64,000 nucleotides of DNA from Cryptosporangium phraense (GTDB taxonomy: Bacteria; Actinomycetota; Actinomycetes; Mycobacteriales; Cryptosporangiaceae). The position numbers were made by a program, and so were the translations under genes. A model generated the notes under the pieces. It had not been told where the DNA came from. It made no database searches and saw only the letters and a program-made list of their open reading frames with translations. Location: assembly GCF_006912135.1 (NCBI RefSeq), contig NZ_VIRS01000003.1, forward strand, positions 124,001 through 188,000, given 5' to 3'. This document shows, in pieces, positions 42,139-50,279 of the stretch; the first letter of the stretch is position 1, and each line of letters starts with the position of its first letter.

Positions 42139-43778
42139 GCGAACATCCGGCCCCGCCGGACCACGAACGGGCCGAGCGCGAGCAGGTCCACCGGGGCCGA
42201 GCCGAAGCACTCCAGCGCGTCCCGGACGTCGTCGACCATCGGGCGACCGGCCGTGTTCAGGCTGGTGTTGACGACGACCGGCAGCCCGGTCCGGCGTTCG
42301 AACCCGCGCAGCATCGCCGCCACCCGGGGTTCGGTCGCCGGGTCCACGGTCTGGATCCGTGCGGTGCCGTCGACGTGCACGACGGCCGGGATGCGGTCCT
42401 TCCACTCCGGCTTGGTGTCGTGGACGAACAGCATGTACGGGCTGGGGAACGGGCCGCCGGTGAAGATGTCGGGGGCCCGGTCGGCCAGCACCATCGGCGC
42501 GACCGGCCGGAACTGCTCCCGGCCCTTGACGTCGTTGAGCCGCTCGAGGTTGCCGGAGTGACCGGGGTGGGCCATCAGCGACCGATGGCCGAGCGCGCGC
42601 GGACCGAACTCGGACCGGCCCTGGAACCACGCGACGACCTGGTTGTCGGCCAGCGCCTCGGCGACCGTCTCGGCCACGTCGTCGGGCCGCTCGTAGGGGA
42701 CGGCGGCGGTCTTCAGCCAGGCCTCGATCTCGGCGTCGGGCCAGCCGCGGCCGAGGTCGGCGCCGGACAGCGGTTCGGGATCGATCCCGTTGAGGGCCGA
42801 CAGGAAGACCGCGGCGCCCAGCGCGGTGCCCGCGTCGCCCGCGGCCGGCTGCACCCAGACCCGGTCGAACGGCCCTTCGCGGACGATCCGGGAGTTCGCG
42901 ACGCAGTTCAGCGCGGTGCCGCCGGCCATCGTGAGCAGCGAGTCGCCGGTCTGGCCGTGCAGCCAGCGGGCCAGGTCGAGCAGGACGTCCTCGAGCACCA
43001 GCTGGGCGGAGGCGGCGATGTCGGCGTGCTCCTGGGTCCAGGCCTCGTTCTCGCCGCGGATCGGGGCGAACTCGGTCCAGTCGATGCCGGTGGCGTGGAA
43101 GCCGCCGTCCTGGGTGGAGTACACCCGCTTGCGTAGTTCGTCGGCCATCCGTGGCGACCCGTAGGAGGCCAGCGCCATCACCTTGAACTCGTCCGACGAG
43201 CGGAGGAAACCGAGGTGGGCGGTGAGGTCCTCGTAGAACAGACCGAGCGAGTGCGGGAGCCGCTGCGAGGCGAGCGTGTGCAGTTCGTTGCCGACCCGGC
43301 GTCCGGCGAGGTGGGACGTCGCCTCGCCGCGGCCGTCGAGCACCAGCACGGAGCCGGTCGCGGAGTCCGGAGCCGCGTACGCGGCCGAGGCGGCGTGGGC
43401 GACGTGGTGGCGGACGAACTTGACCTTGGCCGGGTCGAGGCCGGGCAGGGCCTCGGCCAGGAAGCCCGGAGCTTCTCGGGCGTATCTCTGTCGAAGGTGG
43501 TCCCAGGGGTCGTTCAGTCCGAGGTCCTCGGCCGGCTCCGACAGTGCGGGGTCGTACGAGTACCCCACGTAGTCGATGTCCTGCGGACGGAGGCCGGCCT
43601 GCGCGAGGCACCAGGCGGCCGCTTTCTCGGGCAGCTCCCAGGCCGAGAACGGCAGCGGACGCTTGCCGTGCTTGCGCCGGGAGAATCGCTCTTCTTCAGC
43701 TGCGGCCACGACCTTTCCGTCCACCACGAGGCACGCGGAGGGATCGTGGAACAGCGCGTTGATGCCGAGCACACGCAT
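42135..43778 (-). CDS. NodU/CmcH-type carbamoyltransferase
   Basis: A 547-residue O-carbamoyltransferase that uses carbamoyl phosphate and ATP to carbamoylate a hydroxyl, here probably on a sugar. The N-terminal ASKHA-like domain starts VLGINALFHDPSACLVVDG and has the metal-binding HHVAHAASAAYAAP. The C-terminal YrdC-like domain has WFQGRSEFGPRALGHRSL. It is the first gene of the operon, with GGGAG upstream of ATG 43778. The promoter lies in the 226-base gap to the TetR gene, which also holds a direct repeat. Confidence 0.92.
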   Translation of the reverse strand: MRVLGINALFHDPSACLVVDGKVVAAAEEERFSRRKHGKRPLPFSAWELPEKAAAWCLAQAGLRPQDIDYVGYSYDPALSEPAEDLGLNDPWDHLRQRYAREAPGFLAEALPGLDPAKVKFVRHHVAHAASAAYAAPDSATGSVLVLDGRGEATSHLAGRRVGNELHTLASQRLPHSLGLFYEDLTAHLGFLRSSDEFKVMALASYGSPRMADELRKRVYSTQDGGFHATGIDWTEFAPIRGENEAWTQEHADIAASAQLVLEDVLLDLARWLHGQTGDSLLTMAGGTALNCVANSRIVREGPFDRVWVQPAAGDAGTALGAAVFLSALNGIDPEPLSGADLGRGWPDAEIEAWLKTAAVPYERPDDVAETVAEALADNQVVAWFQGRSEFGPRALGHRSLMAHPGHSGNLERLNDVKGREQFRPVAPMVLADRAPDIFTGGPFPSPYMLFVHDTKPEWKDRIPAVVHVDGTARIQTVDPATEPRVAAMLRGFERRTGLPVVVNTSLNTAGRPMVDDVRDALECFGSAPVDLLALGPFVVRRGRMFA

Positions 43779-43935
43779 CGGCGGCTCCCTTCCAGCGGCA
43801 GCGTTCGGTAGTCGCGGGGGAGTCGTTTGCCGGCCGGAACGGCTCACTCGAGAGCCCGGCGGCCCCATCCGCACCGAGGCAGATACCCCTGGTGCGAGCG
43901 TTAAACGTCGGGTGCAGCAATTGAACTGTCAGGCC

Positions 43936-43970
43936 TGCGGATGCACTTACCTGCGTGCGGATGCTCTTAC
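43936..43970. repeat. Direct repeat upstream of the glycan operon
   Basis: TGCGGATGCnCTTAC occurs at 43936-43950 and 43956-43970, a 20-base period with one mismatch. It lies about 160-190 bases upstream of the carbamoyltransferase start codon, a distance suiting an activator site for the 13-gene operon. No binding protein is known. Confidence 0.5.
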
Positions 43971-44004
43971 TACCAGTGAGCGCGCGACGGCCCCGGTAGG
44001 CCCG

Positions 44005-44595
44005 TTAGGGGCCGAGGGACTTCAGGTAGGACTCGACGACCGTGGGCATGTCGACGGCGGCCGGGTCGAGTAGCCACTGGATCTGCAAACCGTCCATCAG
44101 CGCGATCAGCGCGGTAGCGATCACCGCCGGATCGAGGGCCGGATCGACGTCCCCGGCCCGCTGCCCCTCGGCCACCGCCACCCCCAGATACCGACGAAGC
44201 GCCCGGTACCGCTCCACGAACGACGTGTGCGCAGGATGACCCTCCGCCACCGCCTCGCCCGACAGCGTCACGTACAGCTGAACGAGCCCCGGCACCGTCG
44301 TGTTGTGGCGGACCTGCTCGGCCAGGCCGGCCAGCGCGTCCCGGCCCGACGGCGTCGACTCCGCAAAACGCCTGGCCTGGTCCGACGCGTCACGGAGCGC
44401 GATCACCTCGGCCAGTAGGTGCTCTTTGGACGAAAAGTGGTGCAGCAGCCCGGCCTGGCTCAGCCCGACCCGGTCGGCGATCTCCTTCAGCGAGCCGCCG
44501 CGGTAGCCGGACTCGGCGAACACGGCCATCGCTTCGTGCAGGATCTCCGCACGCTTGGCCCGCCCCTTGGTATAGCTGCCGCGTGGCTTTGTCAC
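44005..44595 (-). CDS. TetR family transcriptional regulator
   Basis: A 196-residue TetR repressor. The DNA-binding domain (about 10-60) has AVFAESGYRGGSLKEIADRVGLSQAGLLHHFSSKEHLL. The remainder is the ligand-binding helical domain with a BetI-like C-terminal pattern. I start at GTG 44595, which has AGGG upstream; GTG 44604 is possible. It is divergent from an MFS transporter and GH3 glucosidase, with a near-perfect palindrome between (44613-44638). It therefore probably represses uptake and hydrolysis of a glucoside or similar ligand. Confidence 0.9.
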   Translation of the reverse strand: MTKPRGSYTKGRAKRAEILHEAMAVFAESGYRGGSLKEIADRVGLSQAGLLHHFSSKEHLLAEVIALRDASDQARRFAESTPSGRDALAGLAEQVRHNTTVPGLVQLYVTLSGEAVAEGHPAHTSFVERYRALRRYLGVAVAEGQRAGDVDPALDPAVIATALIALMDGLQIQWLLDPAAVDMPTVVESYLKSLGP

Positions 44596-44612
44596 ACCAC
44601 ACACCCTAAGAT

Positions 44613-44638
44613 GAAAACCTATCGGCCAGTCGGTTTTC
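44613..44638. promoter_or_regulatory. Palindromic TetR operator
   Basis: GAAAACC and GGTTTTC end a 26-base near-palindrome centred on GGCC (44624-44627), with 7-base perfect outer arms. It lies between the divergent TetR and MFS genes, overlapping where the MFS promoter should be, and is the expected binding site of the adjacent TetR. Confidence 0.6.
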
Positions 44639-44672
44639 GACCCCCGGCCGAGAAACCGCAGAGGAGCGGTCC

Positions 44673-45899
44673 ATGACCCAGGCCGTCGAGCGCAGGACCC
44701 CGCTGGGCGTGTTCGTCGCGACGATGCCGCTCGCCGGGTTCGGGCTCTACGTGGCGCTGCTGACGCCGGTCGTGGTGACGCTCGCGCTGAAGGTCGAGGC
44801 GGTGGCGCCCGGCAGCAAAGAGCGCGATCTCGGCCTGGTGCTCGGCGTCGGGGCGTTGCTGGCGATGATCAGCAACCCGATCGCGGGCCGGCTCTCCGAT
44901 CGCACCGCCTCCCGCTTCGGCATGCGCCGCCCGTGGCTGATCGGCGGCACGCTCCTCGGTACGGCCGGTCTGGTGCTCGTCGCCACCGCGGAAGACGTCC
45001 CGCTCATCGGCGTCGGCTGGTGCATCACGCAGGTGTCGTACAACGGCGCGCTCGCCGCGCTGACCGCGACGCTGCCGGACCAGGTGCCGGACGCGCGCCG
45101 GGGCGCGGTCAGCGGCCTGGCCGGGATCGCCCTGCAGGTGGCGATCGTGGCCGGCGCGGTGACCGCGGCGGTCTTCTCCGGTGACCTGGCCCGGTTCCTG
45201 GTGCCGGCGGCCATCGCGCTGGTTTTGATCGGGGTCTTCGCCGCGGTGCTGCGCGACCGCGTGCTGGCGACCCGCCCGGCCACGGCCCTCGGATTACGGC
45301 AGCTGCTCGGCACGTTCGTGTTCGACCCGCGCCGCCACCCCGACTTCGCCTGGACCTGGCTGACCCGGTTCGCGTTCATGTTCGCGACCGCCACCGGCGT
45401 CACCTACCTGCCGTACTTCCTCACCGACGAGATCGGCATCCCGAAGGACGACGTCCCCGGCAAGGTCGCGCTCGCCACCGTCGTCCTGACGATCCTGACG
45501 GTCGTGACCAGCGTCGTCGGGGGCCTGCTCTCCGACCGGATCGGACGGCGGAAGCCGTTCGTGATGGTCGCCGCCGTCGTCGCGATGGCCGGTCTGCTCG
45601 TGGTGGCCTTCGCCGGGACGTTCTCGCAGGTCGTCGTCGGGTTCGTGATCTTCGGCATCGGCACCGGGTGCTTCTACGCGGTCGACCTGGCGCTGGTCAC
45701 GCAGGTGCTGCCGAGCACGGACGACACCGGCAAGGACCTCGGCATCATCAACATCGCCAACGCGCTTCCCCAGTCCCTGGCCCCGGCGATCGCGCCGGTG
45801 TTCCTGGCGATCGGCGGTTACCCGCTGCTGTTCGCCGCCGGAGCCGTCGTCGGAATCGTCGGCGCGCTGCTCGTGACGAGAGTTCGGAGTGTGGCATGA
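44673..45899 (+). CDS. MFS transporter
   Basis: A 408-residue major facilitator protein with about twelve hydrophobic segments. Between segments 2 and 3 is the MFS motif GRLSDRTASRFGMRRPW, repeated in the second half as GGLLSDRIGRRKPF. Such carriers of the sugar-cation-symporter-like type import glycosides. It overlaps the beta-glucosidase gene by 4 bases (ATGA), so import and hydrolysis of a glucoside are likely linked. A TTA codon is at position 208. The substrate is not deducible. Confidence 0.9.
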   Translation: MTQAVERRTPLGVFVATMPLAGFGLYVALLTPVVVTLALKVEAVAPGSKERDLGLVLGVGALLAMISNPIAGRLSDRTASRFGMRRPWLIGGTLLGTAGLVLVATAEDVPLIGVGWCITQVSYNGALAALTATLPDQVPDARRGAVSGLAGIALQVAIVAGAVTAAVFSGDLARFLVPAAIALVLIGVFAAVLRDRVLATRPATALGLRQLLGTFVFDPRRHPDFAWTWLTRFAFMFATATGVTYLPYFLTDEIGIPKDDVPGKVALATVVLTILTVVTSVVGGLLSDRIGRRKPFVMVAAVVAMAGLLVVAFAGTFSQVVVGFVIFGIGTGCFYAVDLALVTQVLPSTDDTGKDLGIINIANALPQSLAPAIAPVFLAIGGYPLLFAAGAVVGIVGALLVTRVRSVA

Positions 45900-48289
45900 A
45901 GGATCTGACCCTGGAGCAGAAGGTCCGGCTGCTGACCGGCGAGGACTTCTGGTCGCTCTACGCCGAACCGGCGATCGGGCTGCGCAAGATCGTCGTGTCC
46001 GACGGCCCGGCCGGAGTACGTGGGAACAATTGGGACGAACGTGATCGGTCGGCGAACATTCCGTCGCCGACGGCGCTCGCGGCCTCCTGGGACCGGGCGC
46101 TGGTGGAGCGGCTCGGGCGACTGCTCGCCGCCGAGGCCCGGCGGAAGAACGTCGACGTGCTGCTCGCGCCGACCGTCAACCTGCACCGCTCGCCGCTCGG
46201 CGGCCGGCACTTCGAGGCGTTCTCCGAGGACCCGCTGCTCTCGGCCGAGCTCGGCGCGGCCTACGTGCGTGGCGTGCAGTCGGGTGGCGTCGGCGCGACC
46301 GTGAAGCACTTCGTCGCGAACGACAGCGAGACCGATCGGATGTCGGTCGACGTGACCGTCGACGACCGCGCGCTGCGCGAGGTGTACCTGGCGCCGTTCG
46401 AGCGGATCGTGCGCGAGGGCGTCTGGGCCGTGATGGCCGCGTACAACCAGGTCGCGGGCGTCACGATGACCGAGAGCCCGCTGCTGCGGTCGATCCTGCA
46501 GGAGGAGTGGGGCTTCGACGGCGTCGTCATGTCGGACTGGTTCGCGACCCGCTCGACCGTGGCGGCCGCGAACGCGGCCCTCGACCTGGCCATGCCCGGG
46601 CCCGACAGCCCGTGGGGCGCGGCCCTGGTCGCGGCCGTGCGGGCGGGCGAGGTGCCGGAGGCCGTCATCGACGACAAGGTGGAGCGGCTGCTGCGGCTGG
46701 CCTCGCGGGTCGGAGCGCTCGCCGGGTCCGCTGGCTCGGCGATCCCGCCGGCCCCGGCCGTCGAGATCGCGGCGCTCTCCCGCGAGGCCGCGGCCCGCGG
46801 GATGGTGCTGGTCCGCAACGACGGCCTGCTGCCGCTGCCGCCGGTCCGCCGGCTCGCCGTCATCGGTCCGAACGCCCTGCACGCGCGGACGATGGGCGGT
46901 GGCTCCGCCTCGGTCAGTCCGACGTATACGGTGACGCCGCTGGCCGGGCTGGCGGCCGCGCTCGGCGATTCCGTGGAGATCGTGTCGGCCGAGGGATGCT
47001 TCCCGTCCGAGAAGCTCGACCCGGTGCCGCTGGAGCAGATCGTCGACCCGGCCGACGGCACGCCGGGCCTGCGGGTTCGGTTCCTGTCCGCGTCCGGGGC
47101 CGTGCTGGCCGAGGAGCACCGGGAGAGCGGCCGCCTGACCTACCTGGGCAGCTTCGCGGGGGCCGACGCGGCCCAGGTGACCGCGATCGAGCTCTCGGCC
47201 CGGTTCACCGCGGCGGTGGCCGGAGAGCACGCGCTCGGGGCGGCCGGCGTCGGGCCGTTCCGGCTGACCGTCGACGGGCACGACGTGCTCGACCAGGTCA
47301 TCGACCCGCCGGGGCCGGACCTGGTCGAGGCGATGATGAACCCGGGCCAGGCGGTGACGGCCGTGCGACTGGCCGCCGGCCAGACCGTCGACGTGGTGCT
47401 CACCCACTCGCTGCCGCCGGGCAACACGTTCCCGGGCGCGATGCTGAGGCTGGTCGCCGCCGCGCCCCGCCGGACCGAAGACGACGAGCTGTCGTACGCC
47501 GAGTCGCTGGCGGCCTCCGCTGATGCGGTCGTCGTCGCGGTCGGGACGAACGAGGAGGTCGAGAGCGAGGGCTACGACCGCGCGAACCTGGCGTTGCCCG
47601 GGCGGCAGGACGAGCTGGTGCGCCGGGTGCTGGCGGCCAACCCGCGGACGGTCGTGGTGGTCAACTCGGGGGCGCCGGTCGTGCTGCCTTCGGCGCCGGC
47701 TGTGCTGCTGACCTGGTTCCCCGGGATGGAGGCCGGCCACGCGCTGGCCGACGTCCTGCTCGGCGTGGCCGAGCCCGGGGGCCGGCTGCCCACGACCTGG
47801 CCGGCGGCCGAGACCGACGTGCCGGTGTACTCGACCCGGCCGGTCGACGGCGGGCTGACCTACGCGGAGTCGATCCACGTCGGGCACCGCGGGTGGCTCC
47901 GGTCGGGCGCCTCGCCGGCCTGGTGGTTCGGGCACGGGCTCGGGTACACCACGTGGTCGTACGAGACCGTCTCGGTAGCTGGTGACGGCGTGTCGGTGCA
48001 GGTCCGGAACACCGGCCCGCGGGCCGGCCGGGAGGTCGTCCAGGTGTACGCGTCCCGCCCCGGCAGCGCGGTGGACCGGCCGGTGCGCTGGCTGGCCGGC
48101 TTCGCCGTCGCGTCCGCCGGTCCGGGCGAGACGGTGACGGTCGAGGTGTCGCTGCCGGCCCGGGCCTTCGAACACTGGGACGCCGGAGGCTGGGCGCGGG
48201 AAGAGGGCAGCTTCACCCTGCACGTCGGCCGCTCGGTCGTCGACACGCCGCTCGAAGTTGAGTGGCCTGGGCTCAAGTCCGGGGAATGA
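45896..48289 (+). CDS. GH3 beta-glucosidase with PA14 insert
   Basis: A 797-residue glycoside hydrolase family 3 enzyme. The TIM-barrel domain carries the nucleophile Asp214 in GVVMSDWFA. A region at about 385-520 interrupts the second domain and resembles a PA14 carbohydrate-binding insert. The acid/base region is EEVESEGYDR, and a fibronectin III-like domain closes the protein. There is no signal peptide, so it acts in the cytoplasm on imported glucosides. It is translationally coupled to the MFS transporter and probably under the divergent TetR. Confidence 0.93.
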   Translation: MKDLTLEQKVRLLTGEDFWSLYAEPAIGLRKIVVSDGPAGVRGNNWDERDRSANIPSPTALAASWDRALVERLGRLLAAEARRKNVDVLLAPTVNLHRSPLGGRHFEAFSEDPLLSAELGAAYVRGVQSGGVGATVKHFVANDSETDRMSVDVTVDDRALREVYLAPFERIVREGVWAVMAAYNQVAGVTMTESPLLRSILQEEWGFDGVVMSDWFATRSTVAAANAALDLAMPGPDSPWGAALVAAVRAGEVPEAVIDDKVERLLRLASRVGALAGSAGSAIPPAPAVEIAALSREAAARGMVLVRNDGLLPLPPVRRLAVIGPNALHARTMGGGSASVSPTYTVTPLAGLAAALGDSVEIVSAEGCFPSEKLDPVPLEQIVDPADGTPGLRVRFLSASGAVLAEEHRESGRLTYLGSFAGADAAQVTAIELSARFTAAVAGEHALGAAGVGPFRLTVDGHDVLDQVIDPPGPDLVEAMMNPGQAVTAVRLAAGQTVDVVLTHSLPPGNTFPGAMLRLVAAAPRRTEDDELSYAESLAASADAVVVAVGTNEEVESEGYDRANLALPGRQDELVRRVLAANPRTVVVVNSGAPVVLPSAPAVLLTWFPGMEAGHALADVLLGVAEPGGRLPTTWPAAETDVPVYSTRPVDGGLTYAESIHVGHRGWLRSGASPAWWFGHGLGYTTWSYETVSVAGDGVSVQVRNTGPRAGREVVQVYASRPGSAVDRPVRWLAGFAVASAGPGETVTVEVSLPARAFEHWDAGGWAREEGSFTLHVGRSVVDTPLEVEWPGLKSGE

Positions 48290-48349
48290 ATCGGGGCGCT
48301 GCGGCGTCGAAGCGGGTGGACCAATCGGCACTGTGGCAGGGAGCGGAAG

Positions 48350-49264
48350 GTGGCCACCACTACGAGCAGCGACTACTACGACGTGCTGGGCGTCGAGCGG
48401 ACGGCGAGCCAGGAGGACATCCAGCGCGCCTACCGCAAGCTGGCCCGGAAGTATCACCCGGATGTGAACTCCGATCCGGACGCCGAGGACACGTTCAAGC
48501 GCGTGAACGAGGCCAACGAGGTCCTGAGCGACCCGGAGGCTCGCGAGCGCTACGACAAGTTCTCGCCGCAGTTCGGTGACGACTGGCGCAAGGTGCCGTC
48601 GGACTACGACCCTTCTGCTGGTGCGCGCGCTCACGGGTTTTCGGGGGACGGGGCGAGCTTCGAGGACCTGCTCGGCGGGCTGTTCGGGGGCGGGTCCGGC
48701 TTCTTCAGCCGGGGTCCGATGCCCGGCTCCGACATCGAGGCCGAGATCGAGCTCCCGATCGAGGACGCGTACTCCGGCGGGCGTCGCAGCCTGACGATGC
48801 AGTCCGCTGAGGGCCTCCGCACGATCGACGTCAACATCCCGGCCGGTGTGCTGGACGGCCAGCGGATCCGGCTGGCCGGTCAGGGTGGCGAGGGCTACGG
48901 CGAGGGCGCGCCCCGCGGTGACCTGTACCTCCGCGTGCGGCTCGCCCCGCACCGCCGCTACCGCGTCGACGGCCGCGACCTCACGGTCGAACTCCCGGTG
49001 ACGCCCTGGGACGCGACCCTCGGCGCGAAGGCCACCGTGGAGACGCTCGCCGGGAATGTGGACGTGAAGGTACCGGCCGGTTCGTCGTCGGGACGTCGGC
49101 TGCGGCTGCGTGGCCGGGGGCTGCCTAATTCGCGGGGTGCCGCCGGTGACCTGTACGCCGAGGTGAAGATCGTCGTTCCGCAGCGTCTGACCGGTAGGCA
49201 GCGGGCGCTCTGGGAGGAGCTGGCCGGCCTGGAGTCGGCCGACGCCGAGGGCGAGGCCGCCTGA
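48350..49264 (+). CDS. DnaJ-like co-chaperone without zinc finger (CbpA type)
   Basis: A 304-residue J-domain protein. The J domain is residues 8-70 with HPD at 36-38, followed by a Gly/Phe linker ([14 protein letters not shown]) and two C-terminal substrate-binding domains ([18 protein letters not shown], then [18 protein letters not shown]). The CxxCxGxG zinc finger of classical DnaJ is absent, so this is a class B, CbpA-like partner for DnaK. The GTG start follows GGGAGCGGAAGG. No dnaK or grpE is adjacent. Confidence 0.9.
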   Translation: MATTTSSDYYDVLGVERTASQEDIQRAYRKLARKYHPDVNSDPDAEDTFKRVNEANEVLSDPEARERYDKFSPQFGDDWRKVPSDYDPSAGARAHGFSGDGASFEDLLGGLFGGGSGFFSRGPMPGSDIEAEIELPIEDAYSGGRRSLTMQSAEGLRTIDVNIPAGVLDGQRIRLAGQGGEGYGEGAPRGDLYLRVRLAPHRRYRVDGRDLTVELPVTPWDATLGAKATVETLAGNVDVKVPAGSSSGRRLRLRGRGLPNSRGAAGDLYAEVKIVVPQRLTGRQRALWEELAGLESADAEGEAA

Positions 49265-49274
49265 CGGTTTCTTG

Positions 49275-49339
49275 GGGTGGGCGGAGGCTCGGGCGGGCGG
49301 AGGCTCGGGTGGGCGGAGGCTCGGGTGGGCGGGAGGCTC
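49275..49339. repeat. 16-base tandem repeat, four copies
   Basis: GGGTGGGCGGAGGCTC is repeated at 49275-49290, 49291-49306, 49307-49322 and, with one extra base, 49323-49339. It fills the gap between the DnaJ-like gene and the DUF2277 gene. The G-rich strand could form G-quadruplex-type structure; no function is evident. Confidence 0.8.
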
Positions 49340-49374
49340 GGCCGGGCGGGCGGGGGCCTGTAGCTTCGGAAAGC

Positions 49375-49653
49375 ATGTGCCGAAACATCACCGAGCTGCG
49401 GGGCCTCCAGCCGCCCGCGACCGACGACGAGATCACCGCGGCCGCGGCCCAGTTCGTCCGGAAGGTCACCGGGATCGGGAAGCCGAACCCGTCGGTGGCG
49501 CCGAAGATCGACGACGCCGTGCACCAGATCGCGCACATCATGCGCGACCTGCTGGGCGAGCTACCCGAGCGGCGCGGCGAGCCGACGACGGTGCCGCCGC
49601 TGCGCCGCCCGCAGGTGCGGGCTCGCCTGGGCCTGGCCCCGTTCGAGGGCTGA
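49375..49653 (+). CDS. DUF2277 family protein
   Basis: A 92-residue protein beginning MCRNITELRGLQPPATDDE, the signature of the DUF2277 family, with AAQFVRKVTGIGKPN and a basic C-terminus. The family's function is unknown; the early MCRNI Cys is strongly conserved. It is soluble. ATG 49375 gives the family start, and the frame upstream of it is repeat sequence. It stands alone downstream of the tandem repeat. Confidence 0.85.
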   Translation: MCRNITELRGLQPPATDDEITAAAAQFVRKVTGIGKPNPSVAPKIDDAVHQIAHIMRDLLGELPERRGEPTTVPPLRRPQVRARLGLAPFEG

Positions 49654-50279
49654 CCCTGTTCGTTGGCCGGTCGTGTCGTCGGCCACGCCGTGAGCCCTTC
49701 GCGATGCGCGCGGGTAACTCGCTGGGGCCTGAGGCTGCGTGAAGTGGCGCCCGGCATGATCGGATCCGTGGCCGCTGGGCCGTGGTCGCTGGACTGTGGG
49801 CCGCGTGTGCGGAGGTTGCCGGCCCCCGGGTCTCTCGGCGGCGCCTAGACGCCGTTTCGACCTCCTCCGCGGGTCGCGGATGCTGCCGACCTGCGGTAAC
49901 CAGTGCGTCTCAGGCCTCCACCCCTGCGCTCGGCGGGTCGCCACGCATGGGTGGGGCACATGGCAGGCCCCACGCACGGCGGGCCCCGGGCGCGATCGTT
50001 CCGCGTGAGCTGGGTCCCGCGCGGGGCGGCCCACGTGTGGCCCGAGTGCGCTACGCCTAGAAGGCGACCGCGCCGGACCGGCCACCGCCCAGGCTGGGGT
50101 CACCGCCGATGCTGGGGTCACCGCCCAGGCTGGCGACCCACGCCCGGTGGCCGCCCGTACTGGGCGGCCACCGCGCCCGGCAACCACCCGCGCTCAGCGG
50201 GCAGTACAACCTCGCCGCGGCCGTTTGACCTCGGACCGGGCCTCGCCACCGCCGCCCCAACCGAGTTACGAGGCGGGCC
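49654..50279. other. 626-base intergenic region without a convincing gene
   Basis: No open frame here has a ribosome-binding site and family-like sequence; a long minus-strand frame (to 50187) is low-complexity and overlaps DUF2277. The region holds a 7-base perfect hairpin (GTGGGGC, 49951-49957, with 49967-49973) and three 18-base repeats at 50083-50136. No tRNA or known RNA shape was recognised. Confidence 0.55.
50083..50136. repeat. 18-base tandem repeat, three copies
   Basis: CACCGCCCAGGCTGGGGT (50083-50100) is followed by two variants (50101-50118, 50119-50136) differing at 2-3 positions. It lies in the non-coding stretch before the acyl-CoA dehydrogenase end. It could encode a hexapeptide repeat on the minus strand, but that frame is not otherwise gene-like. 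Confidence 0.7.

Noticed and set aside
43988-44014. 7-base stem hairpin at the end of the 44 kb TetR gene
   Set aside because: The stem overlaps the stop codon and has a 13-base loop; too weak to list as a terminator.
45818-48952. 1044-residue minus-strand open frame
   Set aside because: Antisense to the GH3 glucosidase, with Arg/Val/Asp-biased composition and no domain.
49561-50187. 208-residue minus-strand frame with PAWAVT repeats
   Set aside because: Overlaps the DUF2277 gene, is low-complexity and has no start signal; treated as non-coding with tandem repeats.
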